Origin: Candidatus Bathyarchaeota archaeon
Lineage (GTDB): Archaea; Thermoproteota; Bathyarchaeia; 40CM-2-53-6
Direction: 5' to 3'
Length of the DNA: 11,405 nt
Assembly: GCA_005882905.1 (NCBI GenBank)
Contig: VBBG01000040.1
Span: 1-11,405, forward strand
The position numbers and the translations under genes were made by a program. The notes under the pieces are model-generated. The model was not told the origin of the DNA and did no database searches. It saw only the letters and a program-made list of their open reading frames with translations. The stretch's first letter is position 1. Each line of letters opens with the position of its first letter. Of this stretch, positions 1-5,798 are shown in pieces.

Positions 1-753
1 GGTTGATGATTGAATCTGTTTTGAGGAGGTGTCTTCTCCGCCGACAACCATCCCAAGTGCGACGCTGTCTTTGTTGGTGTACATGAAACCTCCGCCGCGC
101 GTGCCGTTGGTGCAGGAGCCTACGAAGACATGGGCGGCTCCTTCGCCTGGGTCCAGACCTAGACGTTCCTCGATGGTCTCGACCGGGAGTTCTACAACGT
201 CTTTCGTTCCCATCGAGATCTGGTAGGGCTCAAGCATTTTCACCAGCCCTGCCTTTCGCGCCAGTCCTGTGGTGGTTCCATCGCAGGCGATTACTGCGCT
301 GGTGGGAATCTTGTCCTGACCGGCCACGATGCCTTTGACCCGGCCTTTCTCCATAATGAGGTCGTCTACTCTCGCCTCGGTGATGAGTGAGGCCCCTGCT
401 TTCTCTGCCTGTTCGGCCAGCCACTTATCGAATCTCGCTCGTTTGGCGGTGAAGCTACCTTCCGGATCTTTGGACTCGTATTCTACCGTGAAGGCGCTGT
501 CGTCTGTCATGAACGTGAGGCCTTCTTTCCGGACGAACCGCTCTATCGGAGCCTCCTTCCAAGCGTCTCCCAGGAGTCTCCTGACCGCGTAGGAGTAGAT
601 TCTGCCACCAAAGACGTTCTTTGCCCCCGGGAACGTTCCTCGTTCCACCAGGAGTACCTGGACCCCTTCCCTGGCTAGGGTTAACGCGGCGGCGCTTCCC
701 GCAGGTCCTGCTCCGACTACCGCTACCTCGAATCCTTCAAGCGACAAGGTCAA
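1..753 (-). CDS. fixC: FixC-like ETF:quinone oxidoreductase flavoprotein, N-terminal part
   Basis: This FAD-dependent oxidoreductase would take electrons from electron-transfer flavoprotein and pass them to membrane quinone or a FixX-type ferredoxin. The visible 251 residues start with a dinucleotide-binding fold (VVGAGPAGSAAA, residues 12-23) and an acidic strand end (LLVERG, 34-39). The FixC hallmark GAKNVFGGRIYSY follows at about 43-55. Further on come DGTTTGLARKAGL near residue 170 and GGGFMYTNKDSVALG near 225, both matching the FixC/ETF-QO family. The C-terminal half lies beyond base 1, so the protein is cut by the window edge. The start is a TTG (753, or 747 two codons later); an AATAAG-like TATA element at 774-780 sits about 25 bases upstream, which suggests a leaderless message. 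An acyl-CoA dehydrogenase on the same strand fits an ETF-linked pathway. The related geranylgeranyl reductases are the alternative family, but the GAKNV and YTNKDS motifs favour FixC. Confidence 0.9.
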   Translation of the reverse strand, partial: MTLSLEGFEVAVVGAGPAGSAAALTLAREGVQVLLVERGTFPGAKNVFGGRIYSYAVRRLLGDAWKEAPIERFVRKEGLTFMTDDSAFTVEYESKDPEGSFTAKRARFDKWLAEQAEKAGASLITEARVDDLIMEKGRVKGIVAGQDKIPTSAVIACDGTTTGLARKAGLVKMLEPYQISMGTKDVVELPVETIEERLGLDPGEGAAHVFVGSCTNGTRGGGFMYTNKDSVALGMVVGGEDTSSKQIQSST

Positions 754-813
754 AAGTTCGAGACGAGGGGCGGCTTATTCAGTCTGACTCTGGACAATCA
801 CGGAGGCGATTTG

Positions 814-1305
814 CTACTCTTGTTCTGATTCTTTCTTAAATCTCTGATTTAGAATCTCCTGGATGAGTTCGATTGCTCTCTTGACTTGCCGCTGAAGCGC
901 CATGGGGTCGTATCCGACCGGGGGCTTTGTGTTTAGATATGGCTTGTACATGTCGAAGTCGAGGAATTTCTTGCTCGATTCGAAGATGCTCATGAGGGCA
1001 GAGCTCTCCATCAGCTCTAGGTCCGAGCGTCTGCAGTGATAAAACCCGTCGTCTCTCGCGAAAGTAATCTTCTCGTTTCCGAAAGAGTCGTTGTGAATGT
1101 CCTCCCAGAGGTTCTTGTCCACCTCGTTCTCGCTCGCCGCGCCGGCGGCTATCTTGGATGCGTACTCTTCGAATAGTCGCGTTGCTTGAGCCTCGGAGAT
1201 CTCTAACGCCTTAGAAAGTTCCATGAATGAGAGTCCTTTCCTTCTCAGGTAGTAGCAGGCCTCTTGAAGGTAGGGTATCATGTCCGGGTCGATAGACGCG
1301 CCCAC
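814..1305 (-). CDS. Helix-turn-helix protein of unknown function
   Basis: I do not recognise this 163-residue protein. It is soluble and charged, with no membrane segment. Residues 14-50 can be read as a helix-turn-helix: a helix around LQEACYYLRRKG, then LSFMELSKALEIS, then a recognition-like helix EAQATRLFEEYASKI. The middle is acidic with an aromatic patch (GFYHCRR near 87-93), and the end (134-160) is a charged helix rich in Lys, Arg and Glu. A DNA-binding regulator is possible, but only the N-terminal part supports that. The start is GTG at 1305, with ATG at residue 9 as an alternative. A CTTATTA-like box (minus strand, 1343-1349) lies upstream. It sits between the fixC-like gene and a membrane zinc-ribbon gene on the same strand, each about 60-70 bases apart, so they may share regulation. 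Coding status is supported by the coherent composition and lack of overlap. Confidence 0.75.
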   Translation of the reverse strand: MGASIDPDMIPYLQEACYYLRRKGLSFMELSKALEISEAQATRLFEEYASKIAAGAASENEVDKNLWEDIHNDSFGNEKITFARDDGFYHCRRSDLELMESSALMSIFESSKKFLDFDMYKPYLNTKPPVGYDPMALQRQVKRAIELIQEILNQRFKKESEQE

Positions 1306-1342
1306 TCTGCCTCGCGCTCGGAGACGGGATCGTCTGGACTGG

Positions 1343-1349
1343 TAATAAG
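1343..1349 (-). promoter_or_regulatory. Candidate TATA box for the helix-turn-helix gene
   Basis: On the minus strand the box reads CTTATTA, about 40 bases before the GTG at 1305. This predicts a short leader of roughly 15 bases. It is assigned by position and composition only. Confidence 0.35.
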
Positions 1350-1374
1350 GGCAAGGGCAGAGTTGGTCGAAGAG

Positions 1375-1782
1375 CTAAACGGAGACTTTCGGCAGGTTGC
1401 TCTTGAAGTACCTTCTACAGTTTCGACACTGTAGTCTTCCTTCCGAGATGGTCTTCAGGGGCAGATTGCAGAAGGGGCAGACGTCAATCGCGGCTAGATT
1501 TGAAGCCCCTTGGGCAATGCCTTGAGGGGGGACTTTGATCAGTCGCCGAAGATGGCCTCTGTTGTAGGCTGCCAGCGAACCCGCAACCCCGACCAGTATA
1601 CCAGCGGCCACCGTGACCTCTGGCCAGATCACGGACCATAACGAAGACATGTATGCCTGCATGAATGGATTGTGAAGATACTCATTGTACAGCCACAAGG
1701 CAAGTGTCACGTTCACAACAAGCTGCGCGCCCACCAGCAACGTATACCTAGAGATTGACATTGAAGAGAGCCTAATTCCCAA
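1375..1782 (-). CDS. Two-helix membrane protein with C-terminal zinc ribbon
   Basis: This 135-residue protein has two hydrophobic segments, about residues 13-32 (YTLLVGAQLVVNVTLALWLY) and 54-73 (PEVTVAAGILVGVAGSLAAY), followed by a basic stretch (RGHLRRLIK). It ends in a treble-cysteine-pair type zinc ribbon: CPFC at 102-105 and CRNC at 119-122. The basic residues at the start and after helix 2 predict both ends in the cytoplasm, with the zinc ribbon inside. I know of no specific function; membrane-anchored zinc ribbons of this kind are common in archaea as uncharacterised proteins. The start may be TTG at 1782 or ATG at 1761 (residue 8), neither with a strong ribosome binding site. The upstream region holds a T-rich box and a dyad (1799-1816) that could control it. 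Confidence 0.75.
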   Translation of the reverse strand: MGIRLSSMSISRYTLLVGAQLVVNVTLALWLYNEYLHNPFMQAYMSSLWSVIWPEVTVAAGILVGVAGSLAAYNRGHLRRLIKVPPQGIAQGASNLAAIDVCPFCNLPLKTISEGRLQCRNCRRYFKSNLPKVSV

Positions 1783-1798
1783 GAGTCACAATCCCCCA

Positions 1799-1816
1799 GA
1801 TCGGATCTATCCGATC
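1799..1816. promoter_or_regulatory. Perfect dyad, candidate operator or leader hairpin
   Basis: GATCGGAT and ATCCGATC form a perfect 8-base inverted repeat separated by CT. A further matching half site, TCCGATCT, lies at 1833-1840, beside the T-rich box of the membrane zinc-ribbon gene. The dyad falls 17 bases before that gene's TTG, at or just after the predicted transcription start. It could be a repressor site or an RNA hairpin in the leader. No regulator can be named. Confidence 0.5.
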
Positions 1817-1838
1817 CCCAATATCAGTATCGTCCGAT

Positions 1839-1850
1839 CTAAAAAATAAG
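1839..1850 (-). promoter_or_regulatory. Candidate TATA box for the membrane zinc-ribbon gene
   Basis: On the minus strand this reads CTTATTTTTTAG, the most AT-rich stretch before the gene. It would place the transcription start near 1819, next to the dyad at 1799-1816. It is a composition-based call. Confidence 0.4.
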
Positions 1851-2024
1851 CCTGCCTCTCCCGGGACTCCACACGACAATCCCTACGAGCCTCGCCTCTC
1901 CAACCTCCTTCCCGACAAGACTCGGACTTGACCCATAGCCCACCACGCCAGCAAGGACGACTTCTCGACGTTACCATCCACGGTTACCAAAACCGTTACC
2001 GGAAGAAAATCCCGAAAGCAGTTG

Positions 2025-2076
2025 ATCCTCACGACACAGAAGCGCTCTTCTGGAAAAGATCCAACCTGAAAAATCG
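2025..2076 (-). repeat. Diverged direct repeat, copy B
   Basis: Read on the minus strand, this copy runs from CGATTTTTC through GGATCTTTTCC, AAGAGCGCT, TCTGTGTCG and GAGGAT. It matches copy A at 2265-2318 at roughly three quarters of positions by hand alignment, with a few one-base gaps. A GGCTTA just before each copy also lines up. Most substitutions are transitions, which is compatible with an old duplication. Confidence 0.5.
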
Positions 2077-2087
2077 CCCAGAATAAG

Positions 2088-2106
2088 CCCGGATCAGCAA
2101 TCCGGG
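2088..2106. repeat. Perfect 7-base-pair hairpin
   Basis: CCCGGAT and ATCCGGG pair around a five-base loop (CAGCA on the plus strand). It lies upstream of repeat copy B on the minus strand. No T-run follows directly, so it is not a classical intrinsic terminator; it may belong to an untranslated RNA. Confidence 0.5.
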
Positions 2107-2258
2107 AGGGGGTCCCAGGCGGCGGGTTTCGCACGCTTGGAGGGCGCCACGCAGCAACTACTAACAAACGCTGATCAGCCCGTTCTGCGCGACAAACCGA
2201 TAATCTCGTCCAGAAACGTTCCAGATGGCGAGACGAGCCCTCCAGGATTTTTGAAAAC

Positions 2259-2265
2259 AAAAAAA
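2259..2265 (-). terminator. Oligo-T transcription terminator after acyl-CoA dehydrogenase
   Basis: Seven Ts in a row on the minus strand follow the acyl-CoA dehydrogenase stop by about 56 bases. Archaeal RNA polymerase often stops at such T-runs without needing a hairpin. A further TTTT follows after one G. Confidence 0.5.
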
Positions 2266-2318
2266 TTCTCGCGACAGAAGAGTGCTCTTTGGGAAGAGAT
2301 CCCGTTCGGGAAGAATCG
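2265..2318 (-). repeat. Diverged direct repeat, copy A
   Basis: This copy begins three bases after the acyl-CoA dehydrogenase stop and ends at the oligo-T run. On the minus strand it reads CGATTCTTC, then GGATCTCTTCC, AAGAGCACT, TCTGTCGCGAG and AAT, matching copy B at 2025-2076. The AGAG/CTCT core may form a small hairpin, so this may be part of a 3' untranslated or termination region that was duplicated. Confidence 0.5.
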
Positions 2319-2320
2319 AG

Positions 2321-3505
2321 CTACTTGTAAGCCTCGTAGTCGTTACCGAGGAGGCTGACAGCAATCTTCTGGACCATGATCTCGTCCGTGCCCTCGTAGA
2401 TTCTACAGACCCTCGTATCGACCAGATGGCGAGGCGCCCGCGTCTCGAAGCTGTAACCGCTGGAGCCAAGAATCTGGACCGTCCGATCAGCAGCCTCAAA
2501 CGAAGCATTCGAGGCGAAATACTTCGCCTTTGCGATCATCACATCAGCCTCATCCCTCAACTCCCTATCTTCCGGATTGGAATCGCTCTTCTGCTTCAAC
2601 AAGGCAGCCTTGTAGACCAGATTCTTCGCAGCCTCCAGACTCGTCGACATATCCCCAATATGCCGCTGCACAAGCTGATGCTTACCAATCTGCTTCCCAT
2701 GCTGGACCCGCTGCTTCGCATATCCGACTGCCTCTTCGATACAGTCCTCGATCACCCCAAGACAGCCAGCCGCGACACTCAACCGACCGCTCATCAACCC
2801 CGAGTAGGCGATGCTCAAACCCTTCCCCAGAGATCCCATGAGGTTCTCTTTCGGAACCCGGCAATTATCTAGGAAGATAGACCCGGTGTCGGAGGTGGGC
2901 ATCCCAAGCTTGTGCTTCTGCTGCTGGCTCGAATACCCCTCAAATCCCTTCTCAACAATAAACGCGCACATCCCATCCCTCTTCCCCTTCGGGTAAGCGA
3001 AAATCACAGCCACATCAGCAATACTACCATTCGAAATCCACGCCTTGCTACCATTCAGAAAATAGTAGCTTCCCCTATCCTCAAAGGTTGTCCGAAGCGA
3101 CGACGGATCGCTTCCCGCCGTCGGCTCCGTCAGGCCAAAACACATCGTCTTCTCTCCCCTCGTGGCCGGAGGAAGGTAGCGCTGCTTCAGCTCCTCGCTC
3201 GCCCATTTCTGAATCGTCACCTGGCCAAGCGACACGTGACCAGAGAGAAAAGTTCTAACACCCGTACCCTCCCGGCCGATCCTCTCAAGCGCCAACGCAT
3301 AGGTTAGAACATCAGCCCCTTGGCCGTCTCCATACATACGCGATATTGGCAGCCCTAACAGTTGTGCTTTCTTGAATATTGGCGCGAGATGCTCGTTGAA
3401 TCTCCCCGCCAAATAGGCCTCGTCCTCAAAAGGCCGGAGCTCCCTACACGCTCGGTCAACCTCGTCCAAGACCAGTCTCTGCTCATCCGAAACATCAAAG
3501 TTCAT
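2321..3505 (-). CDS. Acyl-CoA dehydrogenase family flavoprotein
   Basis: This FAD enzyme oxidises an acyl-CoA to the 2,3-enoyl-CoA and hands electrons to electron-transfer flavoprotein. From the ATG at 3505 it has 394 residues, normal for the family, and begins MNFDVSDEQRLVL, like the usual family N-terminus. The FAD/substrate signature CFGLTEPTAGSD is at 122-133, and RVQHGKQIGKHQLVQRHIGDM at 266-286 matches the C-terminal helical domain. RIYEGTDEIM near 368-377 carries the catalytic glutamate, E371. Glutaryl-CoA and short/medium-chain dehydrogenases share this E position, so chain length cannot be decided. A TTG at 3553 would add 16 residues and lies about 28 bases from a TATA-like box, so a leaderless longer form is possible. 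The gene is divergent from an AbrB regulator and on the same strand as the fixC-like gene, its likely electron-transfer partner. Confidence 0.93.
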   Translation of the reverse strand: MNFDVSDEQRLVLDEVDRACRELRPFEDEAYLAGRFNEHLAPIFKKAQLLGLPISRMYGDGQGADVLTYALALERIGREGTGVRTFLSGHVSLGQVTIQKWASEELKQRYLPPATRGEKTMCFGLTEPTAGSDPSSLRTTFEDRGSYYFLNGSKAWISNGSIADVAVIFAYPKGKRDGMCAFIVEKGFEGYSSQQQKHKLGMPTSDTGSIFLDNCRVPKENLMGSLGKGLSIAYSGLMSGRLSVAAGCLGVIEDCIEEAVGYAKQRVQHGKQIGKHQLVQRHIGDMSTSLEAAKNLVYKAALLKQKSDSNPEDRELRDEADVMIAKAKYFASNASFEAADRTVQILGSSGYSFETRAPRHLVDTRVCRIYEGTDEIMVQKIAVSLLGNDYEAYK

Positions 3506-3576
3506 CCGCGAAAGATCCGCGAAACCAGTATCAACAATAGTCTTCAACAACAACTCACTCCGACGAGATCATTCAC

Positions 3577-3604
3577 ACTTTATTTTTGTCAAAAAGTTAT
3601 ATCA
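3577..3604. promoter_or_regulatory. Divergent promoter region with AT-rich dyad
   Basis: The minus-strand box AAAAATAAAG (3578-3587) points to the acyl-CoA dehydrogenase and the plus-strand box GTTATATCAT (3596-3605) points to the AbrB gene. An imperfect AT-rich dyad, ACTTT..TTTTTG and CAAAAAGT, spans 3577-3597 and overlaps both. One protein bound here could control both genes. AbrB-type proteins often bind AT-rich promoters, so autoregulation is a reasonable inference. Confidence 0.5.
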
Positions 3605-3620
3605 TCGGGTTCTTAGCCAT

Positions 3621-3803
3621 TTGCCCCGAGGCCAACAGTTGCCTATCCAGGTCGAGGAAGAAGACATCCCCTTCTTCGCAGAAGTAATCGCGGGCGGACG
3701 AATAACCATCCCAGAAGAGATCAGGAAAATATTCGGCGTCAAGGACGGCGACCATGTCATGTGCCGGGTAAGACTTGTCAAGCGTGCCGAGGACGTAAAG
3801 TAG
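3621..3803 (+). CDS. SpoVT/AbrB-domain transcription regulator or antitoxin-like protein
   Basis: This 60-residue protein carries one AbrB/MazE-type swapped-hairpin DNA-binding domain: FAEVIAGGRITIPEEIRKIFGVKDGDHVMCRVRL at about residues 19-52. The GGRITIPEEIRK core and the GVKDGD turn are the family signature. Family members bind DNA as dimers and serve as transition-state regulators or antitoxins. No toxin gene is adjacent, so a regulator is more likely. It starts with TTG at 3621 (TTG at 3639, giving MPIQVEEED, is equally plausible), close behind the TATATC box at about 3597-3604. The message would be leaderless or nearly so. An antisense ORF over the same bases is a shadow. Its position head to head with the acyl-CoA dehydrogenase suggests it may regulate that gene. 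Confidence 0.85.
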   Translation: MPRGQQLPIQVEEEDIPFFAEVIAGGRITIPEEIRKIFGVKDGDHVMCRVRLVKRAEDVK

Positions 3804-3849
3804 CATTCTCTATCATCACGCAACCATCGTCATTCCCCCGACAATCTGA

Positions 3850-3862
3850 CAATCTTAAATAG
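3850..3862 (+). promoter_or_regulatory. Candidate TATA box for the sugar-phosphate operon
   Basis: AATCTTAAATAGA lies about 40 bases before the TTG start of the PfkB-like gene. It predicts a leader of about 15 bases. It is the only good AT-rich box in the gap 3804-3896. Confidence 0.45.
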
Positions 3863-3896
3863 AGTCGAGACCATCGAGACTGATCTGGTCCCCCAG

Positions 3897-4922
3897 TTGA
3901 CACTGGCAGTGTCAGATCCCACCAAGGTGGTGGATGGTTTTCTAGACAAATCCATTCTCGTCATTGGGGACCTGATAGTAGACCGGTACGTAAATTCTCA
4001 AGGCCGAAAACTCTCCCGCGAGGCTCCTGTACCTGTAGCGGATTTCATCTCCGAGGAACTGGTTCTTGGAGGAGCCTCGAACCTTACGAACAACTTAGTG
4101 GCGCTTGGGGCCAAGGTCAAGGTTCTCGGCGTGATCGGGAAGGATGATGCTGGAAGATGGCTTTTGGAGGAGCTTCAGAGACGAGGCGTTGACACGTCTA
4201 GCGTCATAGTCAACGACCGGCCCACCAGCCTAAAAACCCGGTTCATACTCAACCACCGGCAATATCTCCGAATCGACAAGGAGTACCGATCCGACGTCGA
4301 GCCTCATATCACGAAACAGTTCCTAGGCTCTCTAACGGAGCTGGTCAAGAGCGCGGACGGCGTTGTCTTCTCCGACTATGACAAGGGAGTGATAACGCCA
4401 GAACTGATCAGCAACGTGGTAGAGGAGTGCCGGGTCCAAGACAAGAGAATCCTCGCCCAGCCCAAGGTCAGACACTATCTCGACTACATCGGCGTTACGA
4501 TGGTCAAATCCAACGCCCGAGAGGGCAGCATTGCAACCGGTGTATCCATGGTCAATGACACCTCTCTCCGGAATATGGGGCACAACCTCATGTCCAGGCT
4601 CGAGTGTGAGAGCCTCCTCCTCACCCGGAGCGAACGCGGGATGATTCTCTTCGAGAAGAGGAACATTACCAGCTTCCCACCGTTCAAGGGTCCCAAACCG
4701 GGGTTCAACGCCGTGGGAGTTCGAGACTGCATGACCGCCGTCCTCGCAATGTCCCTCGCCTCAGACGCCCCAGTCCAGGAGGCAGTCCTACTAGCAGGTC
4801 TCGCGGCAGCACAGCAGGCTGACGAGATAGGCACAGTGGTAGTGGATCTGAACGAGCTTCGATCTCAAGCCAGTACAACACTTGAGCTTGCAGAGCACAT
4901 TGTTCAGGTTCCGGTCCACTAG
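3897..4922 (+). CDS. PfkB-family, heptose-7-phosphate-kinase-like protein with altered active site
   Basis: The protein has 341 residues and the ribokinase/PfkB fold, closest by motif to the kinase domain of HldE/RfaE, which phosphorylates D-glycero-D-manno-heptose 7-phosphate. Supporting motifs are ILVIGDLIVDRYV (20-32), REAPVPV (41-47), LGGASNLTNNLVALGAKVKVLGVIGKDDAG (57-86), FSDYDKGVIT (158-167) and LLLTRSERGMILF (240-252). The C-terminal anion-hole motif, usually DxTGAGDT, reads NAVGVRDC at 271-278. The likely catalytic base D277 is kept, but GAG has become GVR and the first Asp is Asn. The DPKG motif reads QPKV (188-191) and the usual TPN motif reads KSN (204-206). It may act on another sugar phosphate, be inactive, or be regulatory. 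The start is TTG at 3897. Its stop is two bases from transketolase N, so they are co-transcribed. Confidence 0.85.
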   Translation: MTLAVSDPTKVVDGFLDKSILVIGDLIVDRYVNSQGRKLSREAPVPVADFISEELVLGGASNLTNNLVALGAKVKVLGVIGKDDAGRWLLEELQRRGVDTSSVIVNDRPTSLKTRFILNHRQYLRIDKEYRSDVEPHITKQFLGSLTELVKSADGVVFSDYDKGVITPELISNVVEECRVQDKRILAQPKVRHYLDYIGVTMVKSNAREGSIATGVSMVNDTSLRNMGHNLMSRLECESLLLTRSERGMILFEKRNITSFPPFKGPKPGFNAVGVRDCMTAVLAMSLASDAPVQEAVLLAGLAAAQQADEIGTVVVDLNELRSQASTTLELAEHIVQVPVH

Positions 4923-4924
4923 TC

Positions 4925-5752
4925 ATGGAGCAAGCCCAGATTCCAACTGGAATGCTCCTCCAGAAAGCCGTCAAGGTCAGAACCGACATTCTAGAGATGG
5001 TGGCAGAAGCAAAATCAGGCCACCCCGGCGGAAGCCTCTCTGCCGTCGAAGTCCTAGTCTCCCTCTTCTTCTACAAGATGCGGCACGATCCCAAAAGGCC
5101 CGACTGGCCGGACAGAGACAGGTTCGTCCTATCCAAAGGACACGCGGCCCCGGTATTGTTCGCAACACTCGCAGAATCAGGATACTTCCCGGTAAGCGAG
5201 CTGAAGACGCTTCGAAAATTGAACAGCCGGCTGCAGGGACATCCGGACCTTAGGGTTCCGGGCGTCGATTTCCCCGGAGGCTCTCTCGGGATCGGACTCT
5301 CAGCGGCCATCGGCATGGCGCTGGCGGGGAAGCTCGACAGGAAGGGCTACCGGGTCTACGCTCTTCTGGGAGACGGTGAGATGGACGAGGGCGAGACATG
5401 GGAGGCGGCCATGGCGGCTTCCAAGTTTAAGCTGGACAATCTCACTGCTATCGTTGACCGGAATGGGATACAGCAGGATGGTCTGACCGAGCAGATAATG
5501 CCGATAGAACCCCTCGGCTACAAATGGAAAGCCTTCAACTGGCACGTTCTGGAGGTTGATGGCTTCGACCTACGCCAGGTAATAGAGGCGTTGGAAAAGG
5601 CCGAGAGCATGAGAAACAGACCTACCGTCATCATCGCCCACACAGTCAAGGGCAAGGGAGTCTCATTCATGGAATGGGACCCGGCGTATCATGGCAAGGC
5701 CCCGGACAAGGACACGGTGAGGAAGCTTGTCGAGCACATGAGGCAGGAATGA
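4925..5752 (+). CDS. tktN: Transketolase, N-terminal (TPP-binding) subunit
   Basis: This is the first half of a split transketolase, which moves two-carbon ketol units between sugar phosphates with thiamine diphosphate. In 275 residues it has the expected histidines in SGHPGG (31-36), SKGH (70-73) and QGHPDL (104-109). The TPP/metal motif runs from GDG at 149-151 through GDGEMDEGETWEAAMAASKF to N180 (AIVDRN). VKGKGVSFME (241-250) is also typical. The length matches archaeal and some bacterial N-subunits. The ATG is two bases after the kinase-like gene's stop, and the C subunit follows 46 bases downstream of the stop. The enzyme is cytoplasmic and probably a heterotetramer with the next gene's product. 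It would make or use ribose-5-phosphate, xylulose-5-phosphate, erythrose-4-phosphate and sedoheptulose-7-phosphate. Confidence 0.95.
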   Translation: MEQAQIPTGMLLQKAVKVRTDILEMVAEAKSGHPGGSLSAVEVLVSLFFYKMRHDPKRPDWPDRDRFVLSKGHAAPVLFATLAESGYFPVSELKTLRKLNSRLQGHPDLRVPGVDFPGGSLGIGLSAAIGMALAGKLDRKGYRVYALLGDGEMDEGETWEAAMAASKFKLDNLTAIVDRNGIQQDGLTEQIMPIEPLGYKWKAFNWHVLEVDGFDLRQVIEALEKAESMRNRPTVIIAHTVKGKGVSFMEWDPAYHGKAPDKDTVRKLVEHMRQE

Positions 5753-5781
5753 ATGACATGCTACACCACCTAACATTTCCC

Positions 5782-5789
5782 GGAGGGTG
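5782..5789 (+). promoter_or_regulatory. Ribosome binding site that decides the transketolase C start
   Basis: GGAGGGTG is a near-perfect anti-16S match. It sits nine bases before the ATG at 5799 and overlaps the GTG at 5787, so the ATG is the real start. Confidence 0.7.
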
Positions 5790-5798
5790 GACCGTCTG

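Larger units (their letters stand above)
1851..2320. other. Gene-poor stretch of about 470 bases with repeats and hairpins
   Basis: No convincing gene was found between the acyl-CoA dehydrogenase stop and the promoter of the membrane zinc-ribbon gene. The open frames here (minus 1883-2260, plus 2137-2358) have arginine-, tryptophan- and proline-rich translations with no recognisable domain. The stretch does hold a diverged direct repeat (2025-2076 and 2265-2318), a perfect 7-base hairpin (2088-2106) and an oligo-T run on the minus strand (2259-2265). It could be a decayed gene, a duplicated 3' end, or an untranslated RNA. I looked for RNase P and SRP RNA core motifs and did not see them. Confidence 0.5.

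Noticed and set aside
1883..2260. Open frame of 125 codons on the minus strand in the gap
   Set aside because: The translation is rich in Arg, Trp and Pro with no domain, begins with an unsupported TTG inside the oligo-T region, and lies over the diverged repeat. A decayed gene cannot be ruled out, but I cannot support a CDS.
1851..2320. RNase P RNA, SRP RNA or tRNA in the gap
   Set aside because: No RNase P core motif such as GAGGAAAGTCC, no SRP GNAR-loop helix arrangement and no tRNA T-loop sequence was seen by eye. A covariance search would settle it.
2137..2358. Plus-strand open frame of 73 codons
   Set aside because: It overlaps the 3' end of the acyl-CoA dehydrogenase, has low-complexity polar composition and no promoter or ribosome binding site.
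2282..2872. Long plus-strand frame of 196 codons opposite acyl-CoA dehydrogenase
   Set aside because: It is antisense to a gene with full family motifs; the translation has no recognisable domain.
3621..3803. Toxin-antitoxin pair with AbrB as antitoxin
   Set aside because: No toxin-like ORF lies directly before or after; the neighbours are an acyl-CoA dehydrogenase and a sugar-kinase-like gene.
3597..3806. Minus-strand frames opposite the AbrB gene
   Set aside because: The plus strand encodes a clear AbrB domain; the opposite frames are shadows.
5787..5798. GTG start for transketolase C
   Set aside because: The GTG lies inside the best ribosome binding site, which is properly spaced for ATG 5799.
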